Assembly: GCA_016868895.1 (NCBI GenBank)
Contig: VGFK01000004.1
Span: 62,001-126,000 of the forward strand
Length of the DNA stretch: 64,000 bases
DNA from: Bacteroidota bacterium
GTDB lineage: Bacteria > Bacteroidota > Bacteroidia > Chitinophagales > Chitinophagaceae
Direction: 5' to 3'
In this document: one piece after another, positions 45,332 through 54,549 of the stretch
Layout: each line of letters opens with the position of its first letter
How positions within the stretch are numbered: position 1 is the first letter of the stretch
Translations under genes and position numbers: made by a program
Notes under the pieces: model-generated
The model's database searches: none
Told to the model about the DNA's origin: nothing
The model's input: only the letters and a program-made list of their open reading frames with translations

Positions 45332-47803
45332 ATGAAATCAATTAATTATCGGACCAGCATTCCTCACCTGTGCTCCCTGGGCATTTTTATCCTCCTCGCA
45401 TTGATTTTTTGCAAGCCTGCACTCGAGGGAAAAGTCCTTCAACAAAGCGATATCGTGCATTGGAAGGGCATGAGCAAGGACATCAGCGATTACAAGGAAG
45501 TGAAAGGAACAGCTCCCCTATGGACCAACAGCATGTTCAGCGGAATGCCCGGTTTTCAGATTGCCACCAATAACAATAATATTCTACCCTATTATGCCAA
45601 CGAGGCATTTGCCTTGTTCATTCCAAAACCTTTCCGGTTTTTCATATTGGCCTGTCTGGGATTTTATTTTCTGTGTTGGGCATTTGGCATCAGCCCATGG
45701 ATTGGGATCATTGGAGCCTTGGGCTATGCCTACGCTTCATACTCTTCCATCATTGTCGCAGTGGGACATGAAACCAAAATGCTTTCAATGGCCTATGTGC
45801 CTGCATTGATAGGAGCCATGCAGCTGATCTTTTCAGGAAGATTATGGATCGGAACAGCACTGACGGCTCTGTTTAGCGCAATCCTCATCTCCCATAACCA
45901 CTACCAAATTGATTATTACTTCCTGATCATAGCACTGGGCATGTCAACAGCCCTCCTTGCAGCGGCCATAAACAATAAGACAATTGGAAGCTTTTTCAAG
46001 CCGGCAATGCTGGCATTAATGGGGGGACTCATCGGGGTGCTGACAAATGCGGTGATGATTTTTACGACCTACGATTACTCAAAAGCAACCATACGCGGGG
46101 GACAAGCAGCGCTGAATACTAAAGATACGGGTACAACGGAAACAAAAGGTGGACTGGACACGGGATACGCATTTGCCTGGAGCTACGGAAAAGCCGAGAC
46201 CATGACCCTGATGGTTCCAAATGTTTATGGCGGAGCCTCCCAATTACTAGGAGAAGATTCAAAGCTGATTCAGACCCTGAACGAAAAGAATATACCGCAG
46301 GAACTGGGCAACCAACTGTATGGCGCATTTCCTGCCTATTGGGGACCTCAACCCAGCACTTCGGGACCTGTTTATGTGGGTGCTGTTTTTTGTTTTCTGT
46401 TCCTGCTTGGAATTTTTCTGGTTCGGGGTCCCACCAAATGGTGGATCCTGGCAGTAACTGCACTGGCCATCATCATGTCGTGGGGAAAAAACTTTGCAAC
46501 ATTCAACACGTTTTTGTTTGAACACCTCCCACTCTACAATAAATTTCGTGCCCCCTCCATGATTCTTGTCATTCCGCAATTGACGATCCCCCTTTTGGGA
46601 ATGCTGGCACTGAATAAGGTATTCTCCGGCGAACTCAGCAAAGAAGAACTACTGCAATCCCTGAAACGCACTGCTCTGGCAGCTGCTGCAGTTGTTGTCG
46701 TTGCCATTGGATTATATATGAGTTTTGACTATACAACCGCTAATGATCGCTTTATCCAACAACAACTCACCAACATGTCGCAAGGCGACACCACCCTTGG
46801 ATCGGATATAATAAAAAGCGTGGCAGAAGACAGAAAAAAAATGTTTGGAGATGATCTCATCCGATCTGTACTGCTGATGGCTATTGCATTCATGCTGATC
46901 TTTCTCTACAACAAAAAAATATTCAATACAACCGGCGCACTTGCCGCACTCATCTGTTTGTCCGCATTTGATGTGCTGGGAGTAAGCGCTCGCTACCTGA
47001 ATGCAGAAAAGTTTCTTGAGCCGGAAGAATACGAAGGCAATTTTTCACCCACACCCGCCGATCTGCAAATCAAACAAGACACCGGAAATCATTACCGCGT
47101 ATTCAATTTAACTCAAGATGTTTTCAACGACGCCATCACATCGTATCACCACCGATCTGTTGGTGGTTACCATGCAGCAAAATTGAGCATCTACCAGGAT
47201 CTGATCGAAAATCAACTCTCCAAACAACTCATGAACATGGAGGTGTTGAACATGCTGGACACCCGGTATATCATTGCACCCGACTCGATTGGCAATCCAT
47301 CCCCTTCGTTTAATCCAAATGCACTGGGTGCCGTATGGCTGGTCAATGAAATCAAATGGGTAAAGGATCCAAAAGATGCCATGAAAGCGCTGGATAGTTT
47401 CAATGCCGCTTCCACTGCTATTATAGAGGAAAAAGACCGCTCTTCTATAAAACAAATCAGTGGAGAGGATTCATCTGCTTCCATTCAACTTACCCAACCC
47501 GGTCACGATACGCTCATCTATTCGTATGCGGCTTCTACTCCACAGTTCGCTGTGTTCAGCGAAGTGTTCTACGACAAAGGGTGGAAAGCTTATGTGGATG
47601 GGCAGGAACGACCGATCGTTCGCACCAATTATGCATTGCGTGGACTCTCCCTGGAACCCGGTCAACATGAAATCCAATTTCGGTTTGAACCAGCATCGTT
47701 CTTAACTGGATACAGCATTACCCGCTATGCGCAATGGGTGCTTGTGGTGCTGCTGATTGTTGCAGTGGCCATTACTATACGAAAAAAGAAAAGCATTACG
47801 TGA
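45332..47803 (+). CDS. YfhO family membrane glycosyltransferase-like protein
   Basis: An 823-residue membrane protein with 12 or more transmembrane segments and a large extracytoplasmic C-terminal part (about 600-800), ending with another membrane span and KKKS. Features of the YfhO family are visible: VLQQSDIVHWKGM near the N-terminus, LWTNSMFSGMPGFQI, and the late domain VFSEVFYDKGWKAYVDG. These proteins resemble GT-C enzymes that use lipid-linked sugars; the Firmicutes member glycosylates lipoteichoic acid. The target here is unknown. It is the first gene of a four-gene run with three glycosyltransferases. ATG 45332 fits the promoter better than TTG 45290. Confidence 0.85.
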   Translation: MKSINYRTSIPHLCSLGIFILLALIFCKPALEGKVLQQSDIVHWKGMSKDISDYKEVKGTAPLWTNSMFSGMPGFQIATNNNNILPYYANEAFALFIPKPFRFFILACLGFYFLCWAFGISPWIGIIGALGYAYASYSSIIVAVGHETKMLSMAYVPALIGAMQLIFSGRLWIGTALTALFSAILISHNHYQIDYYFLIIALGMSTALLAAAINNKTIGSFFKPAMLALMGGLIGVLTNAVMIFTTYDYSKATIRGGQAALNTKDTGTTETKGGLDTGYAFAWSYGKAETMTLMVPNVYGGASQLLGEDSKLIQTLNEKNIPQELGNQLYGAFPAYWGPQPSTSGPVYVGAVFCFLFLLGIFLVRGPTKWWILAVTALAIIMSWGKNFATFNTFLFEHLPLYNKFRAPSMILVIPQLTIPLLGMLALNKVFSGELSKEELLQSLKRTALAAAAVVVVAIGLYMSFDYTTANDRFIQQQLTNMSQGDTTLGSDIIKSVAEDRKKMFGDDLIRSVLLMAIAFMLIFLYNKKIFNTTGALAALICLSAFDVLGVSARYLNAEKFLEPEEYEGNFSPTPADLQIKQDTGNHYRVFNLTQDVFNDAITSYHHRSVGGYHAAKLSIYQDLIENQLSKQLMNMEVLNMLDTRYIIAPDSIGNPSPSFNPNALGAVWLVNEIKWVKDPKDAMKALDSFNAASTAIIEEKDRSSIKQISGEDSSASIQLTQPGHDTLIYSYAASTPQFAVFSEVFYDKGWKAYVDGQERPIVRTNYALRGLSLEPGQHEIQFRFEPASFLTGYSITRYAQWVLVVLLIVAVAITIRKKKSIT

Positions 47804-47804
47804 G

Positions 47805-48620
47805 ATGTCCAGCACTCCTTTGGTAAGCGTGATCATGCCGGTATACAATACCGCACCTTTCCTGAGAGAGGCCATTGACAGTATACTGAATCAGACCTTA
47901 ACTGATTTTGAACTGATTCTCATCGACGATGCATCTACAGATGAAAGTGCCTCTATTTTGCACGCATATTCGGATGAGCGCATACGCATCATTCAAAACG
48001 AAAAGAATCTTGGGCTGGCAGTATCCCTCAACAAAGCCACTCGGGTATCCAAAGGAAAATTCATCGCGCGGATGGATGGGGATGATGTTTCATTGGCCCA
48101 CCGACTGGAACTGCAGGCATCTCAGTTGCAAAAATTGCCTCATCATTCGGTAGTATGCAGCACCTGCATACTGATCGATGAGCAAGGCAATAAAATTGGA
48201 AAATGGAAAGACGACAGCCAGTATCTCACTGCAAAAAAAATTCGGGCAAAACTTCCATCCAACAACTGCATTGTTCACCCTTCGATCATCATGAGGCGAG
48301 AATTGCTCCTGGAATATTTTTACGATCCTGAACAATCGGCAGCAGAAGATTATGACTTATGGTTGCGCATGGCTGCCGAAGGGGTAATGTTTCACAAATT
48401 TGAAGAACCGCTGGTGCTGCACCGAATCAGAAAACAATCTTTCACCCGGGAGCGACAACACAATGTGTTTTTTAAATTGTTTCGGATCAAAATTATTTTT
48501 TTGTTTCACGGGCTCATCAAGGGACAAGCGAATGGTTTTATGGCAAAAACTCTGCTCTATGCGATGATCGACTTGATCAAAGGCGCGGCTAAAGAAATTA
48601 AAAAAGGGATAAAACGATGA
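47805..48620 (+). CDS. Glycosyltransferase family 2 (inverting, GT-A)
   Basis: A 271-residue GT2 enzyme from ATG 47805, one base after the yfhO stop. The N-terminus has PLVSVIMPVYNTAPFLREAI, then LILIDDASTDESASIL and the DxD region FIARMDGDD with GRIP-like spacing, and AAEDYDLWLRMAAEG near 185, the catalytic base region. The C-terminal 50 residues are basic and amphipathic (GAAKEIKKGIKR), possibly a membrane tether. It overlaps the next gene by 4 bp. Sugar and acceptor are unknown. Confidence 0.9.
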   Translation: MSSTPLVSVIMPVYNTAPFLREAIDSILNQTLTDFELILIDDASTDESASILHAYSDERIRIIQNEKNLGLAVSLNKATRVSKGKFIARMDGDDVSLAHRLELQASQLQKLPHHSVVCSTCILIDEQGNKIGKWKDDSQYLTAKKIRAKLPSNNCIVHPSIIMRRELLLEYFYDPEQSAAEDYDLWLRMAAEGVMFHKFEEPLVLHRIRKQSFTRERQHNVFFKLFRIKIIFLFHGLIKGQANGFMAKTLLYAMIDLIKGAAKEIKKGIKR

Positions 48621-49810
48621 GTTATTCATTCTATCTGCTAAAAAGGTGGCTAGAAGACATCATCTTATTTCCACTGGTCGCCACAGGGAAACTGTTCAAG
48701 AATCGCTTACCCAACATATCAGTTGATTACGTATTGATTTTCCCTTTCCACCATTTGGGGGGAGCAGAGCGGGTGCATCTGAATATATCCCGTGCATTAA
48801 AAGATAAAAAATGCCTGATACTATTCACCCGAAAATCAGATTCACTGGGATTTCGAAAATCATTTGAGGCAACGGGTCACACGATATGTGACATTTCAAC
48901 ATTCACCGATAACAAGTGGATATACTTTTGTAATATTTTCTACCGCGGAGTTGTTGCCGGCTGGGTGAACGAAAAACGTCCAGTGGTTTTCAATGGTCAA
49001 AGCAATTTTGGATATAAAATTTCACCTTGGATAGACCCCTCCATTGCTCAAGTTGAATTGATTCATGCCTTTTGTTCGTTTTCATGGATCAGAATACCAT
49101 TTGCCGCCTTTTACCAAAAGACGATCATGATCAGCAAATTCGCCATTGCACAACATGAACAACAATATACATCGCTATCTGTACCCGAAATACTAAAGCA
49201 CCGTATTGTATACATACCCAATGGGGTCGATACACCCCTATCTGAAAAAAGTAAAGAACCTCCTCCTCCATTGAATGTTTTATTTGTTGGTCGACCTGAC
49301 CGGGATAAACGACCCGAATTGTTTGCCCAGATTGCTGAGCGCTGCAGTGCAGCAGGACTGAAGACACGCTTTCATGTGATTGGAGTTTCCAAAGAATTCA
49401 TTGCAACTGCTTATCATCCTTATCTTGTTTTCCATGGAGCCCTATCAAGTGACACCCAACTGAATGCTCTGTACCAAGAGGGACATGTGCTGGTGTTATG
49501 TTCACTGCACGAAGGATTCCCATTAGTCATTGCGGAAGCCATGATGGCGGGAAATGTGATTCTCTCTACCCCCGTAGGCGATATTCCTCATCATGTTCAT
49601 GATGCGGAACATGGATTTTTATTCACTTCCATAAAAAATAATGAAATCATCATCCTAGAAGCGGTCGATCACATCCGCCAATTCATAGAAGACCCTGACC
49701 AGCTGCAACACATGGCAGAGAATAACAAACACTATGCAAAAGAAGTTTTTGGAATGACTACTTTTGAAAACCGGTACCGTGAATTATTGACTGAAACCAT
49801 TCATTCGTGA
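48617..49810 (+). CDS. Glycosyltransferase family 4 (retaining, GT-B)
   Basis: A 397-residue GT4 enzyme. The C-terminal Rossmann domain shows NVLFVGRPDRDKRPELFAQI, VFHGALSSDTQLNALYQEGHV and the E-x7-E motif in LCSLHEGFPLVIAEAMMAG. The N-terminal acceptor domain has FPFHHLGGAERVHLNISRAL. The product is soluble or peripheral. It overlaps the preceding GT2 gene by 4 bp and the following one by 4 bp (GTGA), so the three glycosyltransferases are translationally coupled and probably add consecutive sugars to one glycan. Confidence 0.9.
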   Translation: MSYSFYLLKRWLEDIILFPLVATGKLFKNRLPNISVDYVLIFPFHHLGGAERVHLNISRALKDKKCLILFTRKSDSLGFRKSFEATGHTICDISTFTDNKWIYFCNIFYRGVVAGWVNEKRPVVFNGQSNFGYKISPWIDPSIAQVELIHAFCSFSWIRIPFAAFYQKTIMISKFAIAQHEQQYTSLSVPEILKHRIVYIPNGVDTPLSEKSKEPPPPLNVLFVGRPDRDKRPELFAQIAERCSAAGLKTRFHVIGVSKEFIATAYHPYLVFHGALSSDTQLNALYQEGHVLVLCSLHEGFPLVIAEAMMAGNVILSTPVGDIPHHVHDAEHGFLFTSIKNNEIIILEAVDHIRQFIEDPDQLQHMAENNKHYAKEVFGMTTFENRYRELLTETIHS

Positions 49811-50715
49811 AATCCATCGGATTCATCATCATTACGTATAATCGTCCAGCAGAACTACTGGCTTTATTGAATAACCTAACTGGACTCGAGCAAAAAGAAA
49901 CCTTGCTTCAGGAGATCATCATTGTCAACAACGATTCTTCTGAAAGCTACAACGAAGCGGAACTGTTCATCAACCAGCATAAAGAACTTCCTATCCGCTA
50001 CATCCATTCAGCAGAAAATCTGGGGGTAGCCAAAGGTCGGAACCTGGCCCTGTATTATGCAACAGCTCCGATTTTAGTTATGCTGGATGATGACGGAGAA
50101 TTACAGAACAGCAATGCTCTAATGGCACTGGACAATCTGTTCAATGAAAAAGGAGAATCCCTTGCAGTAGCATCGTTCAAAGTCAACTACTTCAGTACAG
50201 GAGCCATGCAGGTGAATGCTTTTCCACATAAACAGTTTCATAAACGCAAAGACCTGCACGAATTTGAAACCTATTATTTTGCCGGAGGTGCACATGCAAT
50301 CCGAAAAACAGTCATGCAAGAATTGAACGGCTACCCGATTGAATTTTTTTATGGGATGGAGGAATACGATTTGAGTTACCGCATTATTGACAAAGGGTAT
50401 AGCATTCTTTATACAGATGCAGTGGTTATGTTGCATAAAGAATCGCCTGCCGGCAGGCCGCCTCACCGCGATAAAATGAAAATGCTTTGGAAAAATAAAT
50501 CCGTTGTGGCGTGGAGGTATTTACCCGGGGTATATTTTTGGACCACCAAATGGATGTGGTCATTTGAATACTTAAGAAAAACCTCCTTTGATCTGTGGGG
50601 ATGGCTAAAAGGATGGCGTGAAATCAGAACGATACCTCATAGCCAAAAAAGAATGCCAATTGGCAAAGACGCCTTATTGCGTTTGAAAAATCTTGATGCC
50701 AGGCTTTGGTACTGA
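49807..50715 (+). CDS. Glycosyltransferase family 2, GTG start
   Basis: A 302-residue GT2 protein beginning at GTG 49807, which overlaps the GT4 stop. Motifs: IGFIIITYNRPAELLALLNN, IIIVNNDSSESYNEAEL, LGVAKGRNLALYYA and the metal site VMLDDDGEL; the base region reads FYGMEEYDLSYRIIDKGY. The arrangement is like rhamnosyl- or galactosyltransferases of O-antigen clusters, but the sugar cannot be assigned. Its stop is 3 bp from that of the convergent mqnA. Confidence 0.9.
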   Translation: MKSIGFIIITYNRPAELLALLNNLTGLEQKETLLQEIIIVNNDSSESYNEAELFINQHKELPIRYIHSAENLGVAKGRNLALYYATAPILVMLDDDGELQNSNALMALDNLFNEKGESLAVASFKVNYFSTGAMQVNAFPHKQFHKRKDLHEFETYYFAGGAHAIRKTVMQELNGYPIEFFYGMEEYDLSYRIIDKGYSILYTDAVVMLHKESPAGRPPHRDKMKMLWKNKSVVAWRYLPGVYFWTTKWMWSFEYLRKTSFDLWGWLKGWREIRTIPHSQKRMPIGKDALLRLKNLDARLWY

Positions 50716-50718
50716 CCG

Positions 50719-51465
50719 TCAGAGTGATGATGCGCGCGTCAAAAACAAATCGATTGCTTTTCGTTTGTTTTGATCCAACCGATACGATATGTTTTCTTTG
50801 AAGTACCGATTCAGATCATACGCTTGAAAATGAATGTCACGAATTACAGCATCCAGGTGTTCTACTCCCACTGCAACAGCCTTGTTGAAATTCACCAAAA
50901 AAGAGTCGCTTAACGTTTGTGTGGTTACCCAAACTGCAAAAACAAATGGAAGCCCCGTCATTTCCACCCATGCTATTCCCAGATCGGTTACATGAGGAAA
51001 CAAGGATCGCGCCATCAGTGCCCGATCTCCAATCAGCAACGCCGCCTCGGTGCCCGATACCGATAATAACTCCTCATCTGTAGTGGAAGGCATGAATGAA
51101 CAATTAAGTTTGAAGTGATCTCGCAGTATCAGTTTGCAGAGCATAACCGACGTCCGGGATTGGTAATCTAGTCGCACCGCATTTATTTCATGCAGAGGGA
51201 CGCGACTGAACAGGCAGACCGAAGCCACTTCTCCCTCAGTTCCAATGCAGTAATCGGAGATAATGGCATACTCTTTCAGTCCGAGCAAACCAGCCACTGG
51301 TACCAGACCAATATCGATCCGGCCATTATTTAAATCCTTAACAAGATTGGATGGATAATCCAACTGTAACCGATGAGGATGGTGTTGCAGGCCCCGTTCC
51401 ATGCCGTAAAGCATGGGACGTGTATTCAAGTAGCTCACTGCTCCAATCCGAATTTCCCGTTCCAA
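50719..51465 (-). CDS. mqnA: Chorismate dehydratase MqnA (futalosine menaquinone pathway)
   Basis: A 248-residue MqnA/MqnD-family protein with IRIGAVSYLNTRPMLYG at the N-terminus, DIGLVPVAGLLGL, the ISDYCIGTEGEVASVCLFS segment typical of MqnA and LDYQSRTSVMLCKLIL. It dehydrates chorismate to 3-enolpyruvylbenzoate, the first step before MqnE. No ATG is available near the N-terminus; I take TTG 51465, which gives MEREIRIGAVSY. A GTG at 51528 is in frame but would overlap the purB start and add non-conserved residues. It is divergent from purB. Confidence 0.88.
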   Translation of the reverse strand: MEREIRIGAVSYLNTRPMLYGMERGLQHHPHRLQLDYPSNLVKDLNNGRIDIGLVPVAGLLGLKEYAIISDYCIGTEGEVASVCLFSRVPLHEINAVRLDYQSRTSVMLCKLILRDHFKLNCSFMPSTTDEELLSVSGTEAALLIGDRALMARSLFPHVTDLGIAWVEMTGLPFVFAVWVTTQTLSDSFLVNFNKAVAVGVEHLDAVIRDIHFQAYDLNRYFKENISYRLDQNKRKAIDLFLTRASSL

Positions 51466-51484
51466 TGATATTGATGTAAATTTG
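51453..51484 (+). promoter_or_regulatory. Promoter of purB
   Basis: TTTC (51453-51456), 20-base spacer, TAAATTTG (51477-51484), exact -7 match, ending 28 bases before ATG 51513. The -33 part lies within the first codons of mqnA on the other strand. Confidence 0.5.
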
Positions 51485-51512
51485 CCGCAAGTTACACCAA
51501 TCGCCACTGAAA

Positions 51513-52847
51513 ATGGAACTGAATACACTCACCGCCTTATCCCCAGTAGACGGAAGGTATTTTGTCCAGACAGAGGGACTGATTAGTTATTTTTCAGAGT
51601 GGGCGCTGATGCAATACCGTCTTCGTATCGAAACCGAGTACTTTATCGCCCTTTCAAAAGAGAAATTATTCAAACTGGATTCTGGTGTTGTAAAACATCT
51701 GCGTAAGTCGTATCAGGAATTTGATGTAACAACTGCCTACGAAATCAAAAACCTTGAGAAGGTTACCAACCACGACGTCAAAGCACTGGAGTACTTCATG
51801 AAAAAAGAGCTGGATGCACTTCAGCTCGGACACCTCAAGGAATTCATCCATTTTGGACTCACCTCTCAGGATGTGAACAATACCGCGATCCCATTGCTGT
51901 GGAAAGAAGCGTTGGAACACGTCTACTATTCTGCAATTCTGAATTTAGTCATCCGACTCAATACACTGGCAAAGGAATGGGACAAAGTTCCCATGTTGGC
52001 CAGGACACATGGACAACCTGCCTCCCCTACCCGATTGGGTAAAGAAATTAAGGTATATGTTGAGCGATTGGAAAATCAAATCCGATTGATGGAGCAAATT
52101 CCCTACTCCTGCAAATTTGGAGGAGCTACAGGAAATTTCAACGCACACCATGTGGCATACCCTAAACACAATTGGGTAAAATTTGCCAATGGATTCTGCA
52201 GTGATGCATTGGGACTTCAACGTCAGCAGCATACTACGCAAATCGAACACTACGATATGCTGGCCGCACATTTCGATGGTATGAAGCGAATCAATACCAT
52301 CTTGATCGACTTTTGCAGGGATGTATGGACCTATGTTTCAATGGAGTACTTCCGCCAGAAAACCAGAAAGGGCGAAGTAGGATCCTCGGCAATGCCGCAT
52401 AAAGTAAACCCTATCGATTTTGAAAACGCAGAAGGCAACCTTGGATTTGCCAACGCCATTCTGGAACACCTGGCTTCGAAACTACCGGTATCCCGTTTGC
52501 AGCGTGATTTAACGGACTCCACCGTAATCCGAAACATTGGCATGCCCTTCGCCCATACACTCATCTCGGTTAACTCCATCAACAAGGGATTGGGAAAGTT
52601 ATTGCTCAATCAAGATGCCATCAACAAAGACCTCGAAGCCAACTGGGCCGTTGTGGCAGAGGCCATCCAAACAGTCCTGCGCCGTGAAAAATATCCTGAA
52701 CCGTACGAGGCACTCAAAGAACTCACCAGAGGCAATGCACAGATCAACCAAAAAGCAATTCAGGCATTCATCAAAAAATTAAAGGTTAAACCGGGAGTCA
52801 AAAAAGAATTACTCACCATTACGCCGTTCAACTACACCGGCATTTGA
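51513..52847 (+). CDS. purB: Adenylosuccinate lyase
   Basis: A 444-residue PurB of the fumarase/aspartase superfamily. It starts MELNTLTALSPVDGRY, as long PurB proteins do, with TRTHGQPASPTRLGKE (reads ARTHGQPASPTRLGKE) for the active-site His and the signature loop GSSAMPHKVNPIDFENAEGN. It splits SAICAR and adenylosuccinate in purine synthesis. The length matches the E. coli-like 456-residue class. Its stop is immediately followed by that of the convergent prfC. Confidence 0.97.
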   Translation: MELNTLTALSPVDGRYFVQTEGLISYFSEWALMQYRLRIETEYFIALSKEKLFKLDSGVVKHLRKSYQEFDVTTAYEIKNLEKVTNHDVKALEYFMKKELDALQLGHLKEFIHFGLTSQDVNNTAIPLLWKEALEHVYYSAILNLVIRLNTLAKEWDKVPMLARTHGQPASPTRLGKEIKVYVERLENQIRLMEQIPYSCKFGGATGNFNAHHVAYPKHNWVKFANGFCSDALGLQRQQHTTQIEHYDMLAAHFDGMKRINTILIDFCRDVWTYVSMEYFRQKTRKGEVGSSAMPHKVNPIDFENAEGNLGFANAILEHLASKLPVSRLQRDLTDSTVIRNIGMPFAHTLISVNSINKGLGKLLLNQDAINKDLEANWAVVAEAIQTVLRREKYPEPYEALKELTRGNAQINQKAIQAFIKKLKVKPGVKKELLTITPFNYTGI

Positions 52848-54434
52848 TCATTTCTGTATTTCCGAACTGAACAAGAACTGTATATCCGGGTTATTCGCAA
52901 TCTCTGTATTCAGAAACCATTCGCTTTGTGCTAAGTAGACCAGCTGCCCATCTTTATCATTGACCACATTTGCTGTTTTGAATCGAATGAAGTCCTCCAG
53001 CTTTTTTTTATCATCTGAAACCAGCCAACAAGCTTTATAAAACGGAAGCGGATTGAACTGAACCGAAGCTCCGTACTCCTGCAGCAAGCGGTATTGAATG
53101 ACTTCAAATTGAAGATCGCCTACACAGCCAATAATTTTTCTGTTTCCATTGTGCTGCGTAAACAATTGAGCAACTCCTTCGTCTGTCAATTGATTCAATC
53201 CCTTCTCCAGTTGCTTTGTCTTCATTGGATCTTTGTTCACGACTTCTTTGAAGATCTCCGGTGAGAAACTGGGAATTCCGGTAAAATAAAAATCCTCTCC
53301 TTCTGTGAGCGTATCCCCAATTTTAAAATTTCCGGTATCAAACAATCCCACTACATCTCCAGCAAACGCCTGTTCAATTACATCTTTATCGCGTGCCAAA
53401 AAGCTATAGGGGTTACTGAATCGCACATCTTTGTCTAACCGCACATGGTGATAAAATTTGTTGCGTTCAAATTTTCCGGAGCACACCCTCAAAAATGCAA
53501 TACGGTCGCGGTGCTTGGGATCCAGGTTCGCATGTATTTTGAATACAAACCCACTAAAGCGATCATCGTGAACATCGATGGTTCGGGCGGTGGCAGGTCG
53601 ACTTCTTGGCTCTGGTGAAATGCGGATGAACGTATCGAGCAATTCCCTTACTCCGAAATTATTGATGGCACTTCCAAAAAAAACAGGGGCAGTCTTGCCT
53701 TCCAAATAGACCTGCTGATCAAACTCTCCGTACACTCCATGAAATAACTCAGCATCCTCCCGGAGTTGGCGGGCATCTTTTTCTCCAATGAGTTCATCGA
53801 GCAAGGGAACAGAAAGATCATCCACTTTTACACTTTCTTCAATGGCGACCTTCTGATTGGGCTGAAAGAGCAGAAGGCTTTTGTCATAGAGGCTGTATAC
53901 TCCTTTGAAATCCTTTCCCATGTTGATGGGCCAGCTCAAGGGATGCAAATGAATGCTCAATTCTTTTTCTATCTCGTCCAACAGATCAAAGGGGTTCTTG
54001 CCATCCCGATCCATTTTGTTGATGAATACAATTACCGGAGTATCGCGCATCCGGCAGACTTCCATGAGTTTGCGCGTTTGTTCCTCTACTCCTTTCACGC
54101 CATCCACGACAAGAATAACGCTGTCGACAGCCGTCAATGTTCGATAGGTATCTTCTGCAAAATCTTTGTGCCCGGGAGTATCCAGAAGATTGATCAACGT
54201 GTTCTTGTACTCGAATGACATCACAGAAGTCGCCACACTGATGCCCCGTTGGCGCTCAATCTCCATGAAGTCGCTTGTCGCATGCTTCTTGATCTTATTA
54301 CTTTTTACTGCTCCGGCTGTCTGGATGGCGCCACCAAACAACAAAAACTTTTCAGTCAGGGTGGTTTTACCGGCATCCGGGTGGGAAATGATGGCAAATG
54401 TTCTTCTGCGGCTTATTTCACTATCGTACTTCAT
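52848..54434 (-). CDS. prfC: Peptide chain release factor 3
   Basis: A 528-residue GTPase of normal RF3 length. G1 is [15 protein letters not shown], the switch region has [18 protein letters not shown]3 is [18 protein letters not shown] and G4 is [20 protein letters not shown]. The C-terminal part has [21 protein letters not shown]. It removes RF1/RF2 from the ribosome after termination. The initiation codon is 11 bases after a -7 box on the minus strand. It is convergent with purB with no gap. Confidence 0.97.
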   Translation of the reverse strand: MKYDSEISRRRTFAIISHPDAGKTTLTEKFLLFGGAIQTAGAVKSNKIKKHATSDFMEIERQRGISVATSVMSFEYKNTLINLLDTPGHKDFAEDTYRTLTAVDSVILVVDGVKGVEEQTRKLMEVCRMRDTPVIVFINKMDRDGKNPFDLLDEIEKELSIHLHPLSWPINMGKDFKGVYSLYDKSLLLFQPNQKVAIEESVKVDDLSVPLLDELIGEKDARQLREDAELFHGVYGEFDQQVYLEGKTAPVFFGSAINNFGVRELLDTFIRISPEPRSRPATARTIDVHDDRFSGFVFKIHANLDPKHRDRIAFLRVCSGKFERNKFYHHVRLDKDVRFSNPYSFLARDKDVIEQAFAGDVVGLFDTGNFKIGDTLTEGEDFYFTGIPSFSPEIFKEVVNKDPMKTKQLEKGLNQLTDEGVAQLFTQHNGNRKIIGCVGDLQFEVIQYRLLQEYGASVQFNPLPFYKACWLVSDDKKKLEDFIRFKTANVVNDKDGQLVYLAQSEWFLNTEIANNPDIQFLFSSEIQK

Positions 54435-54445
54435 CGGAAAGGGTT

Positions 54446-54453
54446 CAAAGATA
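54446..54453 (-). promoter_or_regulatory. -7 box of prfC
   Basis: On the minus strand TATCTTTG, exact match to TAnnTTTG, ending 11 bases before the prfC ATG (54434). The -33 candidate (CTTG) is only 15 bases away, shorter than usual. Confidence 0.45.
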
Positions 54454-54537
54454 GTACATCGCTGAGTTCAAGAATCCGCTTGTCACTTCAATTGTTCCGC
54501 TCACCCATTTTTGGAGGGAAAGTCGGCAGCAATCAAG

Positions 54538-54545
54538 TAGATTTG
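54538..54545 (+). promoter_or_regulatory. -7 box of the ABC permease gene
   Basis: TAGATTTG, exact match, ending 4 bases before ATG 54550. TTTG lies 24 bases upstream (54510-54513), slightly too far. The transcript would be leaderless. Confidence 0.5.
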
Positions 54546-54549
54546 CACC

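Noticed and set aside
53766-54218. Open frame of 150 codons on the plus strand inside prfC
   Set aside because: Antisense to the GTPase domain of RF3; no support.
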